Positions 24,319 to 33,865 of a stretch of 64,000 bases of DNA are shown in pieces (the first letter of the stretch is position 1; every line of letters starts with the position of its first letter). Below the pieces are notes generated by a model. It saw only the letters and a program-made list of their open reading frames with translations. It was not told the origin of the DNA and made no database searches. Source of the stretch: Betaproteobacteria bacterium (GTDB lineage Bacteria > Pseudomonadota > Gammaproteobacteria > Burkholderiales > Usitatibacteraceae); the NCBI GenBank assembly GCA_016720855.1, contig JADKJU010000005.1:448587-512586 (forward strand). The letters run 5' to 3'. A program made the translations under genes and the position numbers.

Positions 24319-25841
24319 CTACTGGAAGTACTTCTCGCCGCGCACGTTGTCGTGCTCCAGGGGAGCGCGGCCTGGGCGGGCGGGGCGGGCGCGGGCGTGT
24401 TGATGAGCGTTCGAAGCGAGCGGTAGCTGAAGCTGCGGATCGCAACCGCCCGCGTGGCGGCCCCCTCGAGCGCCTCGGGGCTGAAGTCGCGCGCAAGGCG
24501 AAGGATCCCCAGGCTCGAGCGCAGGCACTCCTCGGGATGGCGCCTGCGGTGCAGTTGCTCGGTGAGCACCTCGGCGGTGGCCGGTCCGATGGCCAAGGCG
24601 CGCTGCATCAAGCGCTCGTGGGTGAGGTCGATGACGGCGCTGTGCCGCTCGGGACGATGATCGGCGAGGGTCACGAACTGCCCGCGCGAGGGCGCACGCA
24701 GGTGCGTGGCGACCAGGTGCTGGCGATGGAAGATCTCAATCACACGCGCGCTCAGGCGTACCTCGACCGTGCGTCCGACCAGCTTGTAAGGCACGGAGTA
24801 GTAGGCGCGCTCGACCTCGACGTGATAGTCCAGGTGCACCTTGGCCTTCTTCCAGGTGGCGAATTCGTAAGGCCTGTGCGGAAGCGGGCGCAGCGCCGCA
24901 CGCTCGATGTCGGCAAACAGGCTCGCGCGGCACCCTTCGCGCTTCTTGAAGGGGCGAGCGTTGAGATCGGCCACGAGGAGCGCGATCGCGGCATTGAGTT
25001 CGCCAAGCGAGAAGAACGTCCGGTTACGAAGACGGGCAAGGATCCAGCGCTCGACCACCAGCACGCCCGCCTCGACCTTGGCCTTGTCGCGGGGCTTTCG
25101 CACCCGCGCCGGCAGAATCGCCACCGCGTAGTGCTCGGCGAAGTCCTGGTAGGCGGGATTCAAGTCCGGCTCGTAGCGGTGCGCCTTGTGGACGGCGCTC
25201 TTCAGGTTGTCGGGCACGAGGGCACGAGGAACGCCGCCGAGGAATTCCAGAGTGCGCACCTGGGAGCCCAGCCAATCGGGCAACGCCTGCGTCCAGGTCG
25301 CTTCCGCATAGGTGTAGCTGCTCGCGCCCAGGACGGCCACGAAGATCTGGGCCGCGCGCAGCTCCCCGCTCGTGCGATCCACGACCGGCATCGTCTGCCC
25401 GGCGTAATCGAGGAAGAGCTTGTCGCCGGGAACGTGGTTCTGGCGCAGGACCAGATCCTGGTTGGCGAGCCAGCGCCGGTACTGGTCGCAGAAGACGCTG
25501 TACTGCCAGCCATCGGGGAGCCTCGCCTTGTACTCCTGCCAGAGCAATTGCCGCGTCACCCCGGGGCGCTTGAGCTCGGCATGCAGAAACGCGAAGTCCG
25601 GCTGCGGGGTGCGAGACAGCGGCACCTCGCGCTGGTAGAGCCGCGCCTGAAGGCCCGCCTCGTCAAGCCCGGCCGGCAGCGGCCAGCCCACGCCCGCCGC
25701 GTGCGCGCGGCGCAGGCACTCCTGCACCGTCGAACGGGCGCTCCCGACGGCCGCGGCAATCTCGCGGTCGCTCAGACGGACTTCAAACTTGAGACGCAGA
25801 ACCTCTCGGATCTTCCGCATGGGTAACCTCGGTTGCGCCAC
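24319..25841 (-). CDS. istA: IstA-type transposase of IS21 (C-terminal frameshift)
   Basis: About 507 residues of the IstA transposase: an N-terminal HTH (DREIAAAVGSARSTVQECL), then an integrase-type catalytic core with DKLFLDYAGQTMPV, VPDNLKSAVH near residue 213 and the following acidic residue before KAKVEAGV, giving a DDE triad. The frame that continues past 24360 ends in an arginine-serine-rich tail down to 24285. The normal ending EHDNVRGEKYFQ is found one base out of frame, ending at 24319, so a base is missing in a CCCC run. The start is GTG at 25841 (VAQPRLPMRK). Confidence 0.88.
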
Positions 25842-25996
25842 CGCCGGACTCCTTCCAGATGGGAAAGGAGCCCACGGTAGCCCTGGTTACCCGCATCACC
25901 CCCGGCCGGCATGGACCGGAACGCTGGCCCGGCATGCTCCGGAATGGTGGCCCGGCATGCTCCGGAACGCTGGCCCGGCATGGACCGGAATCCGCA

Positions 25997-26002
25997 ATTG
26001 AC
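25997..26002 (+). repeat. Right target-site duplication of IS21
   Basis: ATTGAC immediately after the CCGGAATCCGCA end, matching 23404-23409. Confidence 0.88.
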
Positions 26003-26458
26003 TCCGCGGCGACGGGTTTTGCTGGAATGTGGAAATGGAAAACGCTCCACGAGCAACATCGGGTTGCGCTGGTACCCATTCCACCCTCTAAGGCGCGGAC
26101 CGATCCTATGTTCGATCCGAGAATGCTAGACATGCTGAACGCCGTCGCGATCAAGGTAGGGCTGCCGCTCGACATCCGGGATTGCCTCAGTTTCAGTGGA
26201 GCGTATGCAGCCAGCCACGACTCTGAAGACCGCCCCTCACCTGATCAGCTTTTCAATGAGCTTACTTTCGACCCGGTTAACGGGAAGCCTGACTCGCGCC
26301 CAGGTCTGATCTTTTTGTTTGACGACCTGTTGACCACCGGCGCTCATTACGTGGCCGTTAGCCGCAAGCTAAACGAGCACTTCCCTGACGTGAAGGTCGT
26401 CGGGAATTTCATCGCCAGGCGCTGCTTCCCAAATCCTTTCCTGTAGCGAACGTAGGGC

Positions 26459-26480
26459 GGCGGTGTTTGCTAACACCGCC
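26459..26480. terminator. Stem-loop after the phosphoribosyltransferase gene
   Basis: GGCGGTGTT pairs with AACACCGCC around a TGCT loop, 12 bases after the stop. There is no T-run, so it may be a weak or factor-dependent stop. The rest of the gap to 26718 holds no gene; it probably contains the promoter of the restriction operon. Confidence 0.5.
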
Positions 26481-26718
26481 ATTAGGAAGCCGAACATCTG
26501 ACGGGAGTGATGGCACCTGCCAGCGGTCAAGCGTACCGTCCCGCCAAGCGCCTCCTACATTTGCGCCACCAAAGTCCGGGCTAGCTATCCGATCTCAATG
26601 CTGCTTTTCGATTAGGCTCACCCAGTGAGCCGATCAACCGGTATATGTTGACGTTTTGGCAATACACTTTTAACCCGTTGTTTTTAAAGACCCTTACACC
26701 CCCTCTGGCTTTGGCAGA

Positions 26719-28215
26719 ATGAACAGCGAACAGATCGATTTAGGTCAGCTTGAAAACCATCTTTGGGAGTCCGCCAACATCCTGCGCGGCCCGGTGGATG
26801 CGGCCGACTTCAAGACCTACATCTTTCCGCTGCTGTTCTTCAAGCGCATCTGCGATGTCTGGGACGAGGAGTACCAGGAGATGGTCGACGAGACCGGCGA
26901 CGAGCAGCTCGCTCGGTTTCCTGAGTCGCACCGGTTCCAGATCCCGGATGACTGCCACTGGAACGACGTGCGCGCCAAGGCCACGAACGTCGGCGCGGCG
27001 CTACAGCGCGCCATGCGCGAGATCGAGAAAGCCAACCCCGACACGTTGTACGGCGTGTTCGGCGACGCGCAATGGTCCAACAAGGAACGCTTGTCCGACG
27101 CGCTTCTTAAGGACCTGATCGAGCACTTCTCCAAGCTCCCCCTGGGTAATCAGAGCGTTGGCTCGGATTTGCTGGGCGACGCCTACGAGTACCTGATCAA
27201 GAAGTTTGCCGACGCCACCAACAAGAAGGCCGGCGAGTTCTACACGCCGCGCAGTGTGGTGCGGCTGATGATGGACATGCTCGATCCCAAGGAAGCCGAG
27301 ACCATCTACGACCCGGCCTGTGGCACGGGCGGCATGTTGCTGGCCGCCGTGCAGCACGTCAAAGAGATGCACGGCGACGTCAAGCGGCTGTGGGGCAAGC
27401 TGTACGGGCAGGAGAAGAACCTCACCACTTCATCCATCGCGCGGATGAACCTGTTCCTCCACGGCATCGAGGACTTTCAGGTGGTGCGCGGCGACACGCT
27501 GCGCAACCCGGCCTTCTTCGAGGGCGACCGGCTCGCCACCTTCGACTGCGTGATCGCCAATCCGCCGTTCTCGCTGGAAAAGTGGGGCGAGGACCTGTGG
27601 TTGAACGACCCCTTCGGCCGCAACTTTGCCGGTCTGCCGCCCTCGTCCAGCGGTGACTTCGCCTGGGTGCAGCACATGGTCAAGTCTATGGCCGACGTCA
27701 GCGGCCGGATGGCCGTGGTGCTGCCCCAGGGCGCCCTGTTCCGCAAAGGCGTGGAAGGCAGCATCCGCCAGAAGCTGCTGGAAATGGATCTGGTCGAGGC
27801 TGTGATCGGGTTGGCGCCCAACCTTTTCTACGGCACCGGCCTCGCCGCGTGCATCTTGGTCCTGCGCAAGCGCAAGCCGGTCAAGCACAAGAAGAAGGTG
27901 CTGATTGCCGATGCCTCGGGCCTGTTCCGCCGGGGCCGCGCGCAGAACTATCTGGAACCCGAGCATGCCGCCGAGATCCTCGGTTGGTATCGCGGCTTTG
28001 CCGATGTGCAGGACGCGGTCCGCTTGGTCAGCCTCGACGAGATCAAAGCCGAGGACTGGACGCTGAACATCTCGCGCTATGTCTTGCCACCACTGCAAGA
28101 AGACATCCCGCCGCTGCCCGACGCCATCGCGGCGTTCAAAGATGCGCTCACCCGTTGCCGCGAGGCCGAAGAACGGCTTGCGCAGGTCATGACTGAAGGG
28201 GGATGGCTGAAATGA
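26719..28215 (+). CDS. hsdM: Type I restriction-modification methyltransferase subunit, copy 1
   Basis: A 498-residue HsdM. The N-terminal helical domain (LGQLENHLWESANILRG) is followed by SAM motif I TIYDPACGTGGMLL near residue 198 and the catalytic motif CVIANPPFSL near 279. With HsdS it methylates adenine in both strands of a bipartite target; with HsdR it forms the restriction complex. It is the first gene of the operon, after a 272-bp gap. Its ATGA overlap with the second hsdM is unusual, because most type I operons have only one M gene. The two proteins are related but clearly diverged. Confidence 0.92.
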   Translation: MNSEQIDLGQLENHLWESANILRGPVDAADFKTYIFPLLFFKRICDVWDEEYQEMVDETGDEQLARFPESHRFQIPDDCHWNDVRAKATNVGAALQRAMREIEKANPDTLYGVFGDAQWSNKERLSDALLKDLIEHFSKLPLGNQSVGSDLLGDAYEYLIKKFADATNKKAGEFYTPRSVVRLMMDMLDPKEAETIYDPACGTGGMLLAAVQHVKEMHGDVKRLWGKLYGQEKNLTTSSIARMNLFLHGIEDFQVVRGDTLRNPAFFEGDRLATFDCVIANPPFSLEKWGEDLWLNDPFGRNFAGLPPSSSGDFAWVQHMVKSMADVSGRMAVVLPQGALFRKGVEGSIRQKLLEMDLVEAVIGLAPNLFYGTGLAACILVLRKRKPVKHKKKVLIADASGLFRRGRAQNYLEPEHAAEILGWYRGFADVQDAVRLVSLDEIKAEDWTLNISRYVLPPLQEDIPPLPDAIAAFKDALTRCREAEERLAQVMTEGGWLK

Positions 28216-29738
28216 GTCACCCAAGCAAACGCATCACCCAGCAAGAACTCGAAAGCTACCTCTGGGGCGCCGCCGTGCTGCTGCGCGGCCTGATCGACGC
28301 GGGTGACTACAAGCAGTTCATCTTCCCGCTGCTGTTCTACAAGCGCGTGTCGGATGTGTGGGAAGAGGAATACCAGGCGGCCCTGGCCAACTCGAAGGGC
28401 GACCTCTCTTATGCCCAGTTCGCCGAGAACCACCGCTTCCAGATCCCCCAAGGCGCTCACTGGAACGATGTGCGCCAGGCACCCAAGATCGTCGGCGCGG
28501 CCATCCAGAAGGCCATGCGCGCTATTGAGACCGCCAACCCGGATTTGCTCGACGGCATCTTCGGCGACGCGCCCTGGACCAACCGCGAGCGCCTGCCCGA
28601 CGAAACGCTGAAGAACCTGATCGAGCATTTCTCCACCCAGACGCTGTCGGTGGCCAACGTGCCCGAGGACGAGCTCGGCAACGCCTATGAATACCTGATC
28701 AAGAAATTCGCGGATGACTCCGGCCATACGGCTGCCGAGTTCTACACCAACCGCACCGTCGTCCACCTGATGACGCAACTGCTCGGCCCACAGGCCGGCG
28801 AGTCGATCTACGACCCCACCTGCGGCACCGGCGGCATGCTGATCTCGGCGCTGGACGAAGTGAAGCGCTCGGGCGGCGAGTACCGCACGCTCAAGCTCTA
28901 CGGGCAGGAGCGCAATCTCATCACCTCATCCATCGCCCGCATGAACCTGTTCCTGCATGGCGTGGAGGACTTCGAGATCATCCGGGGCGACACCCTGGCC
29001 GATCCCAAGCACATCGAGGGCGACCGCCTGCGCCAGTTCGACGTGATCCTGGCCAACCCGCCGTATTCCATCAAGCAGTGGAACCGCGAGGCCTGGAGCA
29101 GCGACAGGTGGGGCCGCAACTCCCTTGGCACGCCGCCGCAGGGCCGCGCCGATTACGCCTTCCAGCAGCACATCCTAACCAGCCTCACGGCCAAGGGGCG
29201 TAGTGCCGTGCTCTGGCCCCACGGCGTGCTGTTCCGCAACGAAGAGCAGGCCATGCGCGCCAAGATGGTCGAGCAGGACTGGGTGGAGGCCGTCATCGGC
29301 TTGGGGCCCAACCTGTTCTACAACTCCCCGATGGAGTCGTGCATCGTCATCTGCAACCGCAAGAAGACGGCTGCACGCAAGGGCAAGGTGATCTTCATCG
29401 ACGCGGTGAACGAGGTTGCCCGCGAGCGCGCGCAGAGCTTCCTCAAGCCCGCGCACCAGCAGCGCATCCTGAGCGCTTACAAGACCTTTGCGGATGTACC
29501 CGGTTTCGCCAAGGTCGCCACCCTGGCCGAAATCGGCGCCAATGCGGGCAACCTCTCGATCGCGCTGTACGTGAAGCGCGTTGCCGCCGCCATCGCCACC
29601 GACAGCAATGGCAACGCGGTATCGCTGCGCTCCGCCTGGGATCAATGGCAAACCGATGGCCGTGCCTTCTGGCAACAGATGGACGCGCTGGTGGAAACGC
29701 TGGATGGATTGATTACGGAGGACATCGAGCGTGTCTGA
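28212..29738 (+). CDS. hsdM: Type I restriction-modification methyltransferase subunit, copy 2
   Basis: A 508-residue HsdM paralog of the preceding gene. It starts at the ATG in the ATGA overlap (28212), with a G-rich ribosome site inside the previous gene; an ATG nine bases earlier is possible. N-terminal ELESYLWGAAVLLRGLIDAG parallels copy 1. SAM motif I is SIYDPTCGTGGMLI near residue 200 and the catalytic motif is VILANPPYSI near 280, with NPPY where copy 1 has NPPF. Both look catalytically complete. The C-terminal 90 residues differ most, which is where M contacts S and R. A mixed M1-M2-S enzyme is possible. Confidence 0.92.
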   Translation: MSHPSKRITQQELESYLWGAAVLLRGLIDAGDYKQFIFPLLFYKRVSDVWEEEYQAALANSKGDLSYAQFAENHRFQIPQGAHWNDVRQAPKIVGAAIQKAMRAIETANPDLLDGIFGDAPWTNRERLPDETLKNLIEHFSTQTLSVANVPEDELGNAYEYLIKKFADDSGHTAAEFYTNRTVVHLMTQLLGPQAGESIYDPTCGTGGMLISALDEVKRSGGEYRTLKLYGQERNLITSSIARMNLFLHGVEDFEIIRGDTLADPKHIEGDRLRQFDVILANPPYSIKQWNREAWSSDRWGRNSLGTPPQGRADYAFQQHILTSLTAKGRSAVLWPHGVLFRNEEQAMRAKMVEQDWVEAVIGLGPNLFYNSPMESCIVICNRKKTAARKGKVIFIDAVNEVARERAQSFLKPAHQQRILSAYKTFADVPGFAKVATLAEIGANAGNLSIALYVKRVAAAIATDSNGNAVSLRSAWDQWQTDGRAFWQQMDALVETLDGLITEDIERV

Positions 29739-30864
29739 CAAGAACAAACAAATCCTGAAGCCCGGCTGGCGTCGAGTGAAATTCGGCGACGTGGTGCGCC
29801 TCTCGAAAGCCCGCAGCCAGGAGCCGCTGACCGATGGCTTTGATCGCTACGTTGGTCTGGAACACCTCGAGCCAGGCGATCTGCGCATCCGCCGTTGGGG
29901 AAACGTCGCTGACGGCGTGACTTTCACCAGCGTGTTTCAACCCGGGCAGGTGCTGTTCGGCAAGCGCCGCGCTTACCAGCGCAAGGTGGCCGTGGCGGAT
30001 TTCGCCGGCGTGTGTTCCGGTGACATCTATGTGTTGGAGACCAAGGACGCGCTGGTCTTGCTGCCGGAGTTGCTGCCATTCATTTGCCAGACCGACGCCT
30101 TCTTCGATCACGCGGTGGGCACATCGGCTGGCTCGCTGAGCCCGCGTACCAACTGGACGAGCTTGGCGGGTTTCGAGTTTGCTTTGCCGGCGATGAAAGA
30201 GCAGCGGCGGACGTTGGCTCTTCTCAGTGCCGGACTGAGCACCGTTGACGAGCTGCGGTCCGCCATCGATGCGCTGCCGATACTTCGACGTTCGATGGAG
30301 ACGCGTCTGCTATCGATGGACGGCGTGCCGAAACAGAAAGTCGGTGATATCGCCAAGTTCACGAGCGGTCGAGGTATTCGGGTTTCAGACTTACCCAAAG
30401 CTCCGTCGGATATGAACCCGGTTCCTGTTCATGGGGGCAACGGAATCTCTGGGTACACGGATATCGTCATGGATGGCACATCTGAGCCGACCGTTGTCAT
30501 TGGTCGGGTTGGACAATTTTGCGGTGTCACGTCAATGACGGCCGGGCCTTGCTGGATAACTGACAACGCGCTCTATCCAGCGAAGATGAGCCCAGACATC
30601 CAACCAGAGTTCCTGGCCATTTGTTTACGTGCTTCAAATCTCAATCGGAGCAAGCTGGGCGAATACCTTCCACTGATCACACAAGAAGTTGTACACAAGA
30701 TTGAGATTCCGGTTCCGGCCCTATCAGACCAATCTGTTGCGATTACGGAGTTTGCACAGATTGGGGTCGCGGAGACATCCCTAATGAGCCGGCTATCCAG
30801 CACGCGCTCTCTTGTGATGCAGGTGGCGATTCAGATGGTTGAAGGGAGCTCAGATGGCATTTAA
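29731..30864 (+). CDS. hsdS: Type I specificity subunit
   Basis: A 377-residue HsdS with two target-recognition domains. The first runs from WRRVKFGDVVRLSKARSQEP to about residue 165, the second from KQKVGDIAKFTSGRGIRV near residue 200 to 345. Each is followed by a helical spacer (KEQRRTLALLSAGLSTVDEL; later SDQSVAITEFAQ). It sets the bipartite DNA target of the enzyme, which cannot be read from sequence. The GTG at 29731 overlaps the second hsdM by eight bases. It is slightly shorter than the usual 400 or more residues but complete. Confidence 0.88.
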   Translation: MSDKNKQILKPGWRRVKFGDVVRLSKARSQEPLTDGFDRYVGLEHLEPGDLRIRRWGNVADGVTFTSVFQPGQVLFGKRRAYQRKVAVADFAGVCSGDIYVLETKDALVLLPELLPFICQTDAFFDHAVGTSAGSLSPRTNWTSLAGFEFALPAMKEQRRTLALLSAGLSTVDELRSAIDALPILRRSMETRLLSMDGVPKQKVGDIAKFTSGRGIRVSDLPKAPSDMNPVPVHGGNGISGYTDIVMDGTSEPTVVIGRVGQFCGVTSMTAGPCWITDNALYPAKMSPDIQPEFLAICLRASNLNRSKLGEYLPLITQEVVHKIEIPVPALSDQSVAITEFAQIGVAETSLMSRLSSTRSLVMQVAIQMVEGSSDGI

Positions 30865-33838
30865 CGAATCCAACACCGTCGAGGCCTACGTCCGCGACCT
30901 GCTCGCTGGCCCCATCAAGGCGACACCACCGAACACCGTACAGGAACCCCTGCCCAGCTACGGCCCCAGCCCCAAAGGCATCGGCTGGCGCTACGCTGCT
31001 CCGGCTGACGTACCGCGCCAGATCCAGGAAGTCCTGGTCGAGCCCTGGCTGCGGGATGCGCTGATCCGTCTGAACCCCGAGATCGCCGCCCAGCCCGACC
31101 GCGCCGACGAGGTGCTCTACAAGCTGCGCGCCATCGTGCTGTCGGTGCGCTCGGATGGCCTGATCCGCGCCAACGAGGAAATGACCGCCTGGATGCGCGG
31201 CGAGCGCTCCATGCCCTTCGGCCCCAACAACGAGCATGTGCCGGTGCGGTTGATCGACCTGGATGACCTGGCGCAGAACCAGTACATCGTCACCCAGCAG
31301 TACACCTACCGCGCAGGCCCCACCGAGCGCCGGGCCGATCTGGTGCTGCTGGTCAACGGTCTGCCGCTGGTGCTGATCGAGGCCAAGACGCCGGTCAAGA
31401 AGTGCATCAGCTGGGTCGACGGCGCGGTACAGGTGCACGACGACTACGAGAAGTTCGTGCCCGAGCTGTTCATCTGCAATGTGTTCTCGGTGGCCACCGA
31501 GGGCAAGGCCTACCACTACGGGTCGATTGGCCTCCCGGTCAAGGATTGGGGACCGTGGCATCTGGACGATAGCGATACGCAGCACCACCCACTGAAGTCC
31601 CTCAAGCTGTCGGCCGAGAGCATGCTGCGCCCACATGTGGTGCTGGACATCCTCGGCAGCTTCAACCTGTTCGCCACCGACAAGAAGAAGCGCCGCATCA
31701 AGATCATCTGCCGCTACCAGCAGTACGAGGCGGCCAACAAGATCGTCGAGCGCGTGCTGGCAGGCTATCCCAGGAAGGGCCTGATCTGGCACTTCCAGGG
31801 CTCGGGCAAGTCGCTGCTGATGGTGTTCGCCGCGCAGAAGCTGCGCATGCATGCCAGTCTGAAGAACCCCACGGTGCTGATCGTGGTGGACCGCATCGAC
31901 CTGGACACCCAGATCACCGGCACCTTCACCGGCGCCGACATCCCGAACCTGGAGAAGGCCGACAGCCGCGAGAAGCTGCAGCAACTGCTGGCGCAGGACG
32001 TGCGCAAGATCATCATCACGACGATCTTCAAGTTCGGCGAGGCCAGTGGTGCGCTGAACGAGCGCAGCAACATCATCGCGCTGGTGGACGAAGCCCACCG
32101 CACGCAGGAAGGCGACCTGGGCCGCAAGATGCGCGAGGCCCTGCCCAACGCATTCCTGTTCGGCCTGACCGGTACGCCGATCAACCGAGTCGACCGCAAC
32201 ACCTTCTACGCCTTCGGTGCCGACGAGGACGCGAAGGGCTACATGAGCCGCTACGGCTTCGAGGAATCAATCCGCGACGGCGCCACTCTGAAGCTGCACT
32301 TCGAGCCGCGCCTGATCGACCTGCACATCGACAAGGCCGCGTTGGACACCGCCTACAAAGATCTTACCGGCGGCCTGTCAGACCTGGACAAGGACAACCT
32401 GGCCAAAACCGCTGCCAAGATGGCTGTACTGGTGAAGACGCCCGAGCGCATTCGCAAGGTGTGCGAGGATATCGTCCAGCACTACCAGAGCAAGGTGGAG
32501 CCCAACGGTTTCAAGGGTCAGATCGTCACGTTCGACCGGGAGTCGTGCCTGCTGTTCAAGGTCGAGCTAGACAAGCTGCTGCCGCCCGAGGCCACGGACA
32601 TCGTGATGTCGGTACAGGCGTCCGACAAGAAGGAGCACCCGGAGTACGCACACTACGACCGCACACGCGATGAAGAGGAAAGGCTGCTTGACCGCTTCCG
32701 CGACCCGGCCGACCCGCTGAAGCTGATCATCGTCACGGCCAAGCTGCTGACGGGCTTCGACGCGCCCATCCTGCAGGCAATGTACTTGGACAAGCCTCTG
32801 CGGGACCACACGCTGCTGCAGGCCATCTGCCGGGTGAACCGCACCTACTCCGAGCAAAAGACCCACGGCTTGATCGTGGACTACCTCGGCATCTTCGATG
32901 ACGTGGCGGCCGCGCTGGAGTTCGACGACCAGAGCGTCAAGCAGGTGGTCAGCAACATACAGGAGCTGAAAGACAAGCTGCCCGAAGCCATGCAGAAGTG
33001 CCTGGCCTTCTTTGCGGGCTGCGACCGCAGCTTGCAGGGATATGAGGGCCTGATTGCTGCGCAGCAGTGCCTGCCCAACAACGAGGTGCGCGACAACTTC
33101 GCCGCCGAGTACAGCGTGCTTAACAAGATCTGGGAGGCACTCTCGCCGGACACCGTTCTAGGTCCCTTCGAGAAGGACTACAAATGGCTGTCGCAGGTGT
33201 ACCAGTCGGTGCAGCCGTCCAGCGGCCACGGCAAGCTGATCTGGCATTCGCTGGGCGCCAAGACCATCGAGCTGATCCATCAGAACGTGCATGTCGATGC
33301 CGTGCGGGATGATCTCGACACCTTGGTGCTGGACGCCGATCTGCTGGAGGCAGTGCTCTCGAACCCCGATCCGAAGAAAGCCAAGGAAATCGAGATCAAG
33401 CTCAAGCGCCGGCTGCGCGGGCACGGCGGCAACCCCAAGTTCAAGAAGCTGTCAGAAAGGCTCGATGCGCTGAAGGACCGCTTCGAGTCCGGTCAGATCA
33501 ACAGCGTCGAGTTTCTGAAGCAGTTGCTGGAGATCGCCAAGGAGACGCTGCAGGCCGAGAAAGAGGTCCCGCTCGAAGAAGACGAGGACCGCGGCAAGGC
33601 GGCGCTGACTGAGCTGTTCAACGAGGTCAAGACGGCAGAGACGCCAATCTTGGTTGAACGCGTGGTCGCGGATATCGACGAGATCGTGCGCCTGGTCCGC
33701 TTCCCGGGCTGGCAAGGCACACAGGCCGGCGAGCGCGAGGTCAAGAAAGCGCTGCGCAAGGCACTCTTCAAATACAAGCTGCACGCTGACGAGGAGTTGT
33801 TCGAGAAGGCGTACAGCTACATCCGGCAGTATTACTGA
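30854..33838 (+). CDS. hsdR: Type I restriction subunit (endonuclease/translocase)
   Basis: A 994-residue HsdR. The nuclease domain has ADLVLLVNGLPLVLIEAKTP near residue 160 (PD-(D/E)XK). The SF2 translocase follows: Walker A HFQGSGKSLLM near 315, DEAH in IALVDEAHRTQ near 411, motif III LFGLTGTPI, and motif VI QAICRVNRTYSE near 660. The C-terminal third is helical and binds the methylase. It starts at the ATG at 30854 with a GAAGGGAG ribosome site; the frame opens 15 bases earlier at a weaker codon. It overlaps hsdS by 11 bases. It cuts unmodified DNA after ATP-driven translocation. Confidence 0.93.
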   Translation: MAFNESNTVEAYVRDLLAGPIKATPPNTVQEPLPSYGPSPKGIGWRYAAPADVPRQIQEVLVEPWLRDALIRLNPEIAAQPDRADEVLYKLRAIVLSVRSDGLIRANEEMTAWMRGERSMPFGPNNEHVPVRLIDLDDLAQNQYIVTQQYTYRAGPTERRADLVLLVNGLPLVLIEAKTPVKKCISWVDGAVQVHDDYEKFVPELFICNVFSVATEGKAYHYGSIGLPVKDWGPWHLDDSDTQHHPLKSLKLSAESMLRPHVVLDILGSFNLFATDKKKRRIKIICRYQQYEAANKIVERVLAGYPRKGLIWHFQGSGKSLLMVFAAQKLRMHASLKNPTVLIVVDRIDLDTQITGTFTGADIPNLEKADSREKLQQLLAQDVRKIIITTIFKFGEASGALNERSNIIALVDEAHRTQEGDLGRKMREALPNAFLFGLTGTPINRVDRNTFYAFGADEDAKGYMSRYGFEESIRDGATLKLHFEPRLIDLHIDKAALDTAYKDLTGGLSDLDKDNLAKTAAKMAVLVKTPERIRKVCEDIVQHYQSKVEPNGFKGQIVTFDRESCLLFKVELDKLLPPEATDIVMSVQASDKKEHPEYAHYDRTRDEEERLLDRFRDPADPLKLIIVTAKLLTGFDAPILQAMYLDKPLRDHTLLQAICRVNRTYSEQKTHGLIVDYLGIFDDVAAALEFDDQSVKQVVSNIQELKDKLPEAMQKCLAFFAGCDRSLQGYEGLIAAQQCLPNNEVRDNFAAEYSVLNKIWEALSPDTVLGPFEKDYKWLSQVYQSVQPSSGHGKLIWHSLGAKTIELIHQNVHVDAVRDDLDTLVLDADLLEAVLSNPDPKKAKEIEIKLKRRLRGHGGNPKFKKLSERLDALKDRFESGQINSVEFLKQLLEIAKETLQAEKEVPLEEDEDRGKAALTELFNEVKTAETPILVERVVADIDEIVRLVRFPGWQGTQAGEREVKKALRKALFKYKLHADEELFEKAYSYIRQYY

Positions 33839-33865
33839 GGCGCGGCGCGAACCATCTTGACTTCC

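Larger units (their letters stand above)
23410..25996 (-). mobile_element. IS21-family insertion sequence
   Basis: A 2587-bp element with ends TGCGGATTCCGG and its inverse CCGGAATCCGCA. Inside each end the units GCCGGGCC and GTTCCGG recur several times, the multiple-terminal-repeat design of IS21 elements. It carries istA and istB on the minus strand and is flanked by a 6-bp target duplication. Both genes show a single-base shift near a C run, so it may be inactive or the sequence may be in error. Confidence 0.92.
23182..26446 (+). pseudogene. ComF-like phosphoribosyltransferase gene split by IS21
   Basis: The 5' part (23182-23409, 76 codons) and the 3' part (26003-26446, 147 codons plus stop) join in frame if the IS21 element and one copy of the ATTGAC duplication are removed, giving a 223-residue protein. 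The 5' part begins with a basic MPMPTRITVV segment and has an aromatic CYFWGEYTP. The 3' part has HRVALVPIPPSK and LIFLFDDLLTTGAHYVAV, the PRPP-binding loop of type I phosphoribosyltransferases as in ComF. As it stands the 5' reading frame stops soon after entering the IS, and the 3' part is open only from inside the element's right end. It is two bases downstream of the DprA-like gene and was probably cotranscribed with it. Confidence 0.85.

Noticed and set aside
23529..25826. 765-codon plus-strand open frame over IS21
   Set aside because: Antisense to istA and istB, which have clear motifs on the minus strand.
25859..26002. N-terminal part of a longer phosphoribosyltransferase starting at 25859
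   Set aside because: This stretch is the right terminal repeat region of IS21; the true 5' part of the gene is at 23182-23409.
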